Source of the DNA: a virus
Virus record (IMG/VR): IMGVR_UViG_3300021956_000048
Span: 1 to 33,503 of that record
Reading direction: 5' to 3' (one strand)
DNA: 33,503 nt
The position numbers and the translations under genes are program-made. Shown piece by piece: positions 12,437-19,856 of the stretch; position 1 is the first letter of the stretch, and each line of letters opens with the position of its first letter. The notes under the pieces were generated by a model. It did no database searches and was not told the DNA's origin. It saw only the letters and a list, made by a program, of their open reading frames with translations.

Positions 12437-12735
12437 TAGTTTACAGATTTTTTAATGGCTCCCATTGCATCCAAAGTCTCCAACTTGGTATTTGTAGCAC
12501 TTAAAGCCGTTTTACACTCAATTAATGCTTGTGTTTTTATAGAATCTTTATGCTCAAGGTTACTGATCCTAAACTCCTGGCTTTGGATTTGACCTTGAAA
12601 TGTACCTTTTATGTCTATGTATAAATAAGAAATCCCAATCAAGACAACGAATAATGTGCCTACAATTGGGTTTTTTGCGAAATCCTTGAACGAAATTGGG
12701 AGAGGATTTACTCCGATTTTTTTGCTTGTTGCCAT
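12436..12735 (-). CDS. Single-pass membrane protein with coiled coil
   Basis: This encodes 99 residues from the ATG at 12735 (MATSKKIGVN). The codon before it, TTG, is unlikely to be used. A cytoplasmic segment of about 24 residues precedes one transmembrane helix (IVGTLFVVLIGISYLYI). A soluble coiled-coil-like tail (SQEFRISNLEHKDSIKTQAL) follows. It overlaps the upstream stop by one base (TGATG). It belongs to a cluster of four membrane proteins before the holin. No family was recognised. Confidence 0.7.
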   Translation of the reverse strand: MATSKKIGVNPLPISFKDFAKNPIVGTLFVVLIGISYLYIDIKGTFQGQIQSQEFRISNLEHKDSIKTQALIECKTALSATNTKLETLDAMGAIKKSVN

Positions 12736-13244
12736 CAATATATCTTTTTAAAATAGCCAACATTTATTTGTTTGTCATAAGACAACATAAACATCCCCTT
12801 TTTAGTGCTATAAATAGCCCCTAAGCCGATTTTGTCTTTGCCTCCGATAACCCCTAAATAAAGGTTGTTTCTATTCTCAAAGATATAATTATTTTTAATG
12901 ATGGTTTTTTCGTGTAATAGTGCCTCAAATCCCCTTGAAAGTATCTTATTTTGACCGATTGTGTCGTTGATAACAAAACGGCTTGAGTCCTTGTAAATAG
13001 TGTCGGAATAAGCCTTTATTTGCGAATAGTCCTTAACTATGAATTGAGTGTCGTGAATCTCATCTATTAGGTAGGTAGTGTCTAATATTTTGTAGGGAAT
13101 GTCTTTGCCCTTTTTATAGACTTTTAGGGTATCGTAATTATAGATTGTGTCAATCTCGGTACGAGTCTCAATACTGGATATAGGGCGACTGAAAATCAGC
13201 CACCCCATAATCACAAGTAAAACTGCTATGAACAGATTTTTCAT
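12735..13244 (-). CDS. Membrane-anchored protein of the lysis/tail boundary
   Basis: This encodes 169 residues. An N-terminal hydrophobic helix (LFIAVLLVIMGWLIF) anchors a periplasmic domain rich in Thr, Tyr and Asp (EIDTIYNYDTLKVYKKGKD). It ends in a beta-rich segment with Gly (LYLGVIGGKDKIGLGAIYS). Similar membrane-anchored beta proteins occur before holins in Bacteroidota phages, as I recall, without known function. Its ATG overlaps the upstream stop (TAATG). Confidence 0.7.
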   Translation of the reverse strand: MKNLFIAVLLVIMGWLIFSRPISSIETRTEIDTIYNYDTLKVYKKGKDIPYKILDTTYLIDEIHDTQFIVKDYSQIKAYSDTIYKDSSRFVINDTIGQNKILSRGFEALLHEKTIIKNNYIFENRNNLYLGVIGGKDKIGLGAIYSTKKGMFMLSYDKQINVGYFKKIY

Positions 13245-13399
13245 TATCCCTCAACTGGTTGCTCTTGTACTGATTGTGCTTGTTGTTGAGATTGAATTGC
13301 TTTGGTTAAAATAGCCAATACTGGTTGTGCAACCTTATAAGGAGCATCAACTAAAATTGCCTCTAATTGTTGTAAGTCTTGTTGTGTTAATGTGATCAT
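13244..13399 (-). CDS. Small Gln-rich protein
   Basis: This encodes 51 residues starting MITLTQQDLQQLEAILVDAP and ending in a Gln-rich tail (SQQQAQSVQEQPVEG). It is helical and has no membrane segment. The start has the AAACGTATG context seen before other genes, and the stop overlaps the next ATG by one base. It fills the gap between the 87-residue protein and the membrane protein. Function unknown. Confidence 0.65.
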   Translation of the reverse strand: MITLTQQDLQQLEAILVDAPYKVAQPVLAILTKAIQSQQQAQSVQEQPVEG

Positions 13400-13419
13400 A
13401 CGTTTTATTTTTTACAAAT

Positions 13420-13683
13420 TTATAATTTATTCTCTAATGTTGGTGTTTTATCCTTTGCCTTTTGAATCCAACCATAATTATAAGCTGATATAACAATTTC
13501 TTCTTTAGAATTTGGGATATTTATTCCTAATTCTAAAAACTTTTCAATTGCTAATTTAACAATATCTTCTATTGCAATTCTTGCCCTTTCTTTTGCAGCA
13601 TGTTCAATCCAATCAAAAGCATCATATGCTACATATTCTAATGCTAATTTTTCTGTTTCTGTCAATGTAATTTTGTATTCCAT
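13420..13683 (-). CDS. Conserved small protein downstream of the tail fibre
   Basis: This encodes 87 residues, with the pattern MEYKITLTETEKLALEYVAY, then DWIEHAAKERARIAIEDIVK. Proteins of this type recur next to tail-fibre genes in marine and flavobacterial phages; I recall no assigned function. Its helical composition would suit a fibre chaperone or a small virion component. It starts 14 bases after the fibre stop. Confidence 0.75.
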   Translation of the reverse strand: MEYKITLTETEKLALEYVAYDAFDWIEHAAKERARIAIEDIVKLAIEKFLELGINIPNSKEEIVISAYNYGWIQKAKDKTPTLENKL

Positions 13684-13697
13684 ATTTTTATTAATTT

Positions 13698-16600
13698 TTA
13701 ACCAACTAAATATCCCATAAAGAATGGATATGCTTCAGTAGCACTATTATTTCCTGGGAATAAATTTGACCCATTATCAGACTGAGACATTATCCTAACT
13801 GTATCTCCAGCTGCTAAATTTACTAAAACTGTTTTTGCTAAATCCCATCCATAAGGAGCACCAGATTGCCCAGTTTTATCCATTCTTAATTGAAACTCTG
13901 GACCAGCACCACCAGATGAATTATTAATATATAAATACCATCTATAAACTGTTGCCTCTGTTCCCATTAAATTACCAAAAGCAAAGAAATAAACACCAGC
14001 TACTGGAGCAGTAAATATTCCGTTTGATGTATTATAGTGACTACCTCTGTTGAATTGTGTTGTTGGGAATATCCAATAACTACCAGATGCATAAGTAGAA
14101 CCTGACACACCATAAGCATAAAATCCTGGTTGATATGGAGTTGTAATTTTACCATTAGTGTCAATTTTCATTCTAACTGCACTATTAATACCAGCAAATA
14201 AAATATTTGCTCCATCAATTTCTCCATCTACATAAGAAGTACCAGCATCGTTTATAAAACCAACAGAAGATACACTTTGGTTACCTAAACGCAAATATGT
14301 ATTTTTATTAGTTCCATAGTTTACTACAAATTTGTCAATAGGATTAGAAATACCAATTCCTACATTTCCAGAATTAGTTATTCTTAATCTTTCTAACCAA
14401 GTAATATTTGCATTTGCAGTCCCACTTGTTGCAGTTCTAAAATAAAAATCTCCACCACCTTGAACTAACATTGTAGCATAATCTGCTAATGCATATTTAT
14501 AATTACTACCATCATAATAATTATTATTACCGCCAACCCAAGAACCATTACTCGTTCCACCAGAATATGAACCATAAGGATATTGAGAAACAATAAATGG
14601 AGACCCCCATGCCGAAGTTGATACACCAACTCCAATAGCGGTACTTCCATTATCATTTAATATACTACTACCTATTGTACTTGTCCCAGTAAATTTAGGA
14701 ATTGAATTTGTTGTACCAGTTCCAGTTACTGGGTTTGTTAATGCCGCTTGATATTGTGGGATATTTAAAGTTCCAGCACTAAATGTCGCAGCACCGCTTG
14801 TACCAGTTGTAGTTAAAGTAATTGTTGCTTGCTTAGAGTTAAATGTTGTCCAATCAGCACTTGATAAGTAACCAGCTTGTGAGCCGTTTGCTTGTTGAAT
14901 TGAGAAAACACCAGTTGTGTTGTTATAAGCTAAAGGACTTGTAGCACTTAAAGATGTTAAGTTGATACCACCTAAACCAGCTAAAGTATAAGTAGGCACA
15001 TTTAAAACACCAGTTGTGCTATTGTATGTTGATGCTCCGTTGTTTCCAGTAGTCGTTAAACTAATAGCCCCACGAGCTCGAGCATCTGTATAATATAAAT
15101 TTGTACCCTCTGTTACTTGAGTTGTTGTGTAATCTCCGCTTTGAGCCGTTACTGCACCAGTTCTACCAAATACACTTGTAACTGGATAACTAATATCACT
15201 TGTTAAAGCAATGGTTCCACTTGCATTAGGGAATGTGTAATTACGATTTGCAGTATTAGCACTTGCAATCAAAGTCATTGTATAACTATGGTCATTTAAC
15301 CATGCAATGTCTCCGTTTACATCTGCATACATTGTTGATGAACTCGCACTACCAGTTGGAGTTCCACTTTGATGCTTCATGTCCACATGACCAAGACCGC
15401 CAGTTCCGTTTACTTTTATTCCTCTTGCATTCAAATCCCACGCACCCAAATCAACAGTTTGTGTTGCACCAGTATAAGGTACATACCCAGTCAAACTTGG
15501 CAAAGTTGCTAATGATCCATCTCCAGCCACATATTGACCAGATGTTCCAGCAAAGTTTAAACCAATGTTTCCACTTGATGTGATTGGAGTGTTTGATATT
15601 GTTAATGCAGCAGCCGTTGATGTAATTCCAACCGATGTCACAGTGCCTACATACTGATCATTACTTGTTATAGTAAAGTTTGGATATGTTCCACTTATTG
15701 ATGTAGTTCCAGCACCAGTTAAAGAAACAACTTGATCTGGAGCACTATTTGTAATCACACCAGTTGTTGAATTATAACTAATTCCAGTTCCAGCACTCAA
15801 CGCACCTCTTGCTCTCGCATCGGTATAATAAAGATTTGTTCCCTCGCTTATGTTTGATGTAGTCAAAGAAACTGCACCAGTAAATCCGTTCACAGAAACA
15901 ACGGCATCCGTGTTGTCCACTTTTTGCCATACACCTCCGTTAAATATCGCCCAGTCGCCTACATTCCAATCGGTAATTCCGTTTAGGTTTGTAGAACCAG
16001 CAACATTTACTATGTAATACCAACCAGCCGTTCCAACGCTTGATGTTAATGTCGGAGTGTTAGTTGATGCATTCCAAGTTCCCTTGTATATTGATCCACC
16101 AATCAAACCGTTGATTTGGTTTTGTAATTTACCAAAACCAGTTAAGATTGAGTCAGTCGCTTGGATGGTTCCACCAGTGATATTTACACCAGTCAAAACC
16201 TTTCCAGTTACTGCACTATTCACTAATGATGGAGATGCATAAGTTCCACTTAATTCGCCACCAGCAGTAATTCCCTCAATTGTTGTTAAATATGTTGAGT
16301 TGTCGTAAGAAATGGTCGTTCCACTTATTTTAACAAATCCAGTGCCACTTAAAGCAGCTTGTTTGCCATTAAAGGTTGTCCAATCTGTACTTGACAAATA
16401 TCCGTTTTGTGATCCGTTTGCAACTTGAATGCTAAATGCTCCAGTTGTATTATCGTACAACAATGGACTCGTAGCACTCAAACCAGTTAAACTAATACCC
16501 CCAAGACCAGCCAATGTGTAAGTTGGAACGTTTAAAGTTGCACCAACTAAAGTTGCTGATCCATTGTTACCAGTTGTGGTTAATGTTAAAGCATTTTGCT

Positions 16601-17636
16601 TGGCATTAAAAGTGTTCCAATCAGTTGATGACAAATAACCATTTGTTGTTGTATTTGCTTGGCTAATTGAAACCACACCACTTGTAACCGAAATTGGACT
16701 TGTGCCAGTGATAGCAGCTTGAGCCCTTGCAGTTGTAAAATATAAGTTAGTACCCTCCGTTAGATCAGTTGTTGTCTTAGCAGCAAAAGCCGAATTGAAT
16801 CTTGCTTGAGTGTAATAAAGGTTTGTTCCCTCTGCAACATCCGTTGTTGTTAAAGTAACAGTTCCACCCAATGCAGTCAAGTAACCATTAATGGTAATTG
16901 AATCGTGCAAAAGGCTTGTGTTTGGAATATCATCTAAAGCAATAATTCCAGTTGTATTTGAATAAACCACACCAGAGTTTGAGTCGCCACTTATAGCATA
17001 TCTCGCACGTTGGTTGGTAAAATATAAGTTTGTATTTTCTGGTACTAATAACGTAGTATAATCGCCACTCTCTGCCACAACCGCCCCAGTACGACCAAAA
17101 ACCGATGTTACTGGAGCCGTGTCGTAATCACTCCATGTAGCCGTTATAGTTCCACCGCCTTGCTCGTTTAAAGTCAAAGTCTTTGTTGTGGTTCCAGTTA
17201 CGGCAGCCGATGTCAAACTACGAGAATATGCCGTATCCCAAGTTGATTGAGATGCAGTCGTTGGAATAGAATATCCACTTGCCAATCCTAAAGCTAAAGT
17301 TCCAGCCGTTGTAATTGGATTGCCACTAATCGTTAAACCAGTTGGCACACTCATATTTACGGAGGTAACTGTACCAGTGTAAGTCTCGGTATTATTTACC
17401 CATGCCGTTCCGTTATAAACTAAGGCTTGACCAGTCAAAGGATTTGAGATTGTCACATCCCCCAATTGAGTCAAATTATAGTCTCCATCTTGTGCAATTA
17501 CATTGCCCACACGACCAAACACCGAATAAACCGAACTTGGCAAAGGATAACCGCCTTGAGGCGACTCAATCACAATGGTTGTAGTGTCAACGTTTATGTC
17601 GATTTGATCTTGTTGTATTGTTATCTCTGTACTCAT
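13698..17636 (-). CDS. Tail fibre with internal repeats and C-terminal C1q-like domain
   Basis: This is a 1,312-residue fibre that should bind the host surface. I use the ATG at 17636 (MSTEITIQQDQ), which forms an ATGA overlap with the adaptor gene; a frame extension begins at a TTG. The shaft carries recurring cassettes: GTNLY(Y/F)T..(A)R-type motifs five times, GYLSS-DW-TFN-KQ three times, and SVFGR-G repeats three times. The last about 143 residues (from PGFYAYGVSG) look like a C1q/TNF-type trimeric head: NGIFTAPVAGVYFFAFG, VNLAAGDTVRIMSQ and a terminal FFMGYLVG. Preceding this is a segment with WLERLRITNSGNVGIG, common in phage fibres. Confidence 0.92.
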   Translation of the reverse strand: MSTEITIQQDQIDINVDTTTIVIESPQGGYPLPSSVYSVFGRVGNVIAQDGDYNLTQLGDVTISNPLTGQALVYNGTAWVNNTETYTGTVTSVNMSVPTGLTISGNPITTAGTLALGLASGYSIPTTASQSTWDTAYSRSLTSAAVTGTTTKTLTLNEQGGGTITATWSDYDTAPVTSVFGRTGAVVAESGDYTTLLVPENTNLYFTNQRARYAISGDSNSGVVYSNTTGIIALDDIPNTSLLHDSITINGYLTALGGTVTLTTTDVAEGTNLYYTQARFNSAFAAKTTTDLTEGTNLYFTTARAQAAITGTSPISVTSGVVSISQANTTTNGYLSSTDWNTFNAKQNALTLTTTGNNGSATLVGATLNVPTYTLAGLGGISLTGLSATSPLLYDNTTGAFSIQVANGSQNGYLSSTDWTTFNGKQAALSGTGFVKISGTTISYDNSTYLTTIEGITAGGELSGTYASPSLVNSAVTGKVLTGVNITGGTIQATDSILTGFGKLQNQINGLIGGSIYKGTWNASTNTPTLTSSVGTAGWYYIVNVAGSTNLNGITDWNVGDWAIFNGGVWQKVDNTDAVVSVNGFTGAVSLTTSNISEGTNLYYTDARARGALSAGTGISYNSTTGVITNSAPDQVVSLTGAGTTSISGTYPNFTITSNDQYVGTVTSVGITSTAAALTISNTPITSSGNIGLNFAGTSGQYVAGDGSLATLPSLTGYVPYTGATQTVDLGAWDLNARGIKVNGTGGLGHVDMKHQSGTPTGSASSSTMYADVNGDIAWLNDHSYTMTLIASANTANRNYTFPNASGTIALTSDISYPVTSVFGRTGAVTAQSGDYTTTQVTEGTNLYYTDARARGAISLTTTGNNGASTYNSTTGVLNVPTYTLAGLGGINLTSLSATSPLAYNNTTGVFSIQQANGSQAGYLSSADWTTFNSKQATITLTTTGTSGAATFSAGTLNIPQYQAALTNPVTGTGTTNSIPKFTGTSTIGSSILNDNGSTAIGVGVSTSAWGSPFIVSQYPYGSYSGGTSNGSWVGGNNNYYDGSNYKYALADYATMLVQGGGDFYFRTATSGTANANITWLERLRITNSGNVGIGISNPIDKFVVNYGTNKNTYLRLGNQSVSSVGFINDAGTSYVDGEIDGANILFAGINSAVRMKIDTNGKITTPYQPGFYAYGVSGSTYASGSYWIFPTTQFNRGSHYNTSNGIFTAPVAGVYFFAFGNLMGTEATVYRWYLYINNSSGGAGPEFQLRMDKTGQSGAPYGWDLAKTVLVNLAAGDTVRIMSQSDNGSNLFPGNNSATEAYPFFMGYLVG
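14821..16600 (-). repeat. Internal repeat units of the fibre shaft
   Basis: Two long repeat units of about 75 residues lie near 14850-15060 and 16370-16600. Both contain LNVPTYTLAGLGGI, LSATSPL-Y-NTTG and GYLSS-DW-TFN-KQ. Spacing and identity make recombination between them possible, giving fibre-length or specificity changes. Limits are approximate. Confidence 0.6.
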
Positions 17637-18001
17637 GAAATTTGTGTTATATCTTGATAAACTACGAAATTGCCCCAAATATAAGTCTTAGTAAAGTCTC
17701 CTGGAAAAACCACAGTCATGTCGTAAACATAACCACCAGCATCGATTGTGATTGGATAATCAACGGAAATTAAGTTGTTGTCAACTCCTCCAATTGTTAT
17801 ACCATTACCATCACTATCTAATGTTGCAGAAACAGTTGTTGAATTTATACTTGGTCGAATTTGGATTTCACAATAAGCCCCAGTCAAATCGATTGGAACA
17901 GTGTTTGCAAATAGAGCAAAGGTTTGAGCCCAGTTATCTTCTTTCCAAATTTGAATGTTGTAGTTTGCTGGTCTTAAATCAGCACTATTATTACAAGCCA
18001 T
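17633..18001 (-). CDS. Baseplate/fibre adaptor (BppU N-terminal-like)
   Basis: This encodes 122 residues, beta-rich. The N-terminal motif QIWKEDNWAQTFALFANTVP with IDLTGAYCEIQIRP resembles the N-terminal attachment domain of BppU-type baseplate proteins, which lock receptor-binding proteins onto the tail. It sits immediately before the fibre gene and couples to it through an ATGA overlap, which fits a connector role. The call is from pattern and context. Confidence 0.6.
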   Translation of the reverse strand: MACNNSADLRPANYNIQIWKEDNWAQTFALFANTVPIDLTGAYCEIQIRPSINSTTVSATLDSDGNGITIGGVDNNLISVDYPITIDAGGYVYDMTVVFPGDFTKTYIWGNFVVYQDITQIS

Positions 18002-18022
18002 AATCTTGGTATTTCCCCAAAA

Positions 18023-18895
18023 TTACTCAATTTTAAACAATTCAATAAAATTAGAATGTTCGCCCCAATATGGATGCACTTTGTATGTTATTAGTCGATT
18101 GTAAATTGAATTATGACTTGTAAAATGCACTCCGTGATTTATGTGAATTGCCTCATTTTTACATAGCCATTGAATCCTCGTTAAATAATCGGTCTCAATA
18201 TTTCCGCTATTTGTTTTGAGTGCGTTTGGTAAAATCCTTTCACAATGCTCAATGGCATCTTCAAACCTCATTGTCATTTGATGAAACGGCTCATCGTTTT
18301 GGGTTTTCTTTTGCCATCCATCTTTATTAATTCCTCCATAATTCATATTTGTCAAAACTTGCCCCCTTTCAAAGTCTGGGAAATCAAAATACCCCTCTGG
18401 GTACAAAACATCGTGCTCCAAGAAACTAACATATTCATATTGCCCCATATCCTTTGCCATGTAAAGACATTGCATAATTTGAAGTAATTGATTAAGGTGG
18501 CTTTGAGACCGATACCAACTTGGAATGCAATAAAACGGATTTAAGGGCATTTCTTCCCAAAGGCAAGTGATTATGTCGGCTTTGCCATTTGAGGCGATTT
18601 TTATGCTATCTAATGACTTATAAATGGCATCCCAAATCCTTTTATTGTTATTGTTAGAATAGAAAATGCCCAATCGTTTGTTTTTGGTGGTTGGTAGGGT
18701 AACCAAATCTCCCTCCCTAAATCGGCTTGAGTGTAACTCTCCGTTGTGTTCCCAATCAATAGAAAGCCATTTGACTTGCCCCACTTGTGGATCGCCCACA
18801 ATGTCGTTGTTTGCCCTTATAACTAATTTATCATCCTTGACTATTAATTTATCGGTACATTCTTTGCCTCCGTAAAACCCACAAATTACACGCAT
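18023..18895 (-). CDS. Glycosyltransferase-like protein, GT-A fold (second)
   Basis: This encodes 290 residues. The first about 75 look like a separate beta domain. From residue 74 (RLGIFYSNNNN) it resembles GT-A enzymes: FLEHDVLYPEGYF at 158-170 contains an acidic EHD (160-162) in the place of the metal-binding DxD. A late HGVHFTSHN segment could bind the sugar donor. No membrane segment. It overlaps the first glycosyltransferase by ten bases. The substrate is unknown; the poly-Thr tail protein two genes upstream is a natural candidate. Alternatives are modification of phage DNA or host surface sugars. Confidence 0.7.
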   Translation of the reverse strand: MRVICGFYGGKECTDKLIVKDDKLVIRANNDIVGDPQVGQVKWLSIDWEHNGELHSSRFREGDLVTLPTTKNKRLGIFYSNNNNKRIWDAIYKSLDSIKIASNGKADIITCLWEEMPLNPFYCIPSWYRSQSHLNQLLQIMQCLYMAKDMGQYEYVSFLEHDVLYPEGYFDFPDFERGQVLTNMNYGGINKDGWQKKTQNDEPFHQMTMRFEDAIEHCERILPNALKTNSGNIETDYLTRIQWLCKNEAIHINHGVHFTSHNSIYNRLITYKVHPYWGEHSNFIELFKIE

Positions 18896-19845
18896 AATAC
18901 AGAGGTTTTAGCAGTTTCTTGAATTAGTTTGTAGTAATTGTAGGATGCAGAGTCCTCATTTAGTTTTAACTGAACTCCATAAGGCACTTTGGTATTGTAA
19001 TCGCCTTTGTAAAATATTCCGCTTTCACTATTGACAGCCCCAGCATTATGGTAAATGTAGCATTCATCCCAAGTCTTTTGATTGCTTGTTGCCCAAGAGA
19101 ATTTTAAATCATCGTGGCAAATGGTTTTGTGTCCTCGTTTCCACCCATTCCATAGCACCGCCCACATATCCGCACACCAAATTTGCAAAGGATGATAAGG
19201 TTGTCTCGCCTCTCCAGGTGGCATTGTATGTCTATCCAAAGCAATCTTTTCGTTGTTAAGGTCGGTAATTTCCTTAAATAATCTCTCGGAATCCCTTTCC
19301 ACATCTGCCCAAAATTGAGAGTCAATCCCTTTCATGATATATTGAGCACCGATACAATTTAACTCGTTATCCTTGATGATTTGTTTGTCAATATCCACTA
19401 TCTCGCACATCTTGTCCAATACATCCTCGCCTTTGCTTATAATGTAATCGTGACTAATATAAAATCTTGTGTCCGATCCATACCAATTTTGGTCAAAAGT
19501 AAACTTGTACCATTCTAATGGCTTAGTAAATACAATGTCACAATCATGGTAAAATATGGCATCATCCTTTAAGTCTGGGTTATTCGCAAAATGTTGTTTT
19601 AAGATGTTTGGTCTAATGGATGAAACATAATGTTTGGTTTCTCGTTGATCAAAGTAAAAAAAGAACCTCGCAGCATAATGATTGGCAAGTCTTGACCACT
19701 CAAAGGGAACAGTGTCTTCAATATGACAAACAATGTCAATATTGTTTGGGTTTATCCCAACACTCATAAAGTTTTGCAACATTACCTCAACTTGCCATGC
19801 ATAAAACAATGTGGCTGGTTGGGCACAAATAAATCTCATCTTCAT
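18886..19845 (-). CDS. Glycosyltransferase-like protein, GT-A fold (first)
   Basis: This encodes 319 residues. The segment DAIFYHDCDIVFTKPLEW holds D101-C-D103, a classical DxD motif for a nucleotide-sugar and metal. NCIGAQYIMKG, WCADMWAVLWNGWKRG and YIYHNAGA in the second half fit acceptor and donor loops of GT-A enzymes. It has no signal peptide and no membrane segment, so it is cytoplasmic. The start follows the AAACGTATG context. It lies 11 bases after the poly-Thr tail protein and is co-transcribed with it. Confidence 0.78.
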   Translation of the reverse strand: MKMRFICAQPATLFYAWQVEVMLQNFMSVGINPNNIDIVCHIEDTVPFEWSRLANHYAARFFFYFDQRETKHYVSSIRPNILKQHFANNPDLKDDAIFYHDCDIVFTKPLEWYKFTFDQNWYGSDTRFYISHDYIISKGEDVLDKMCEIVDIDKQIIKDNELNCIGAQYIMKGIDSQFWADVERDSERLFKEITDLNNEKIALDRHTMPPGEARQPYHPLQIWCADMWAVLWNGWKRGHKTICHDDLKFSWATSNQKTWDECYIYHNAGAVNSESGIFYKGDYNTKVPYGVQLKLNEDSASYNYYKLIQETAKTSVLCV

Positions 19846-19856
19846 ACGTTTTTATT

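Noticed and set aside
15263-15583. Plus-strand frame inside the tail fibre gene
   Set aside because: It is rich in His, Gln, Leu and Ser, as expected from the reverse of repeat-rich fibre codons; no independent support.
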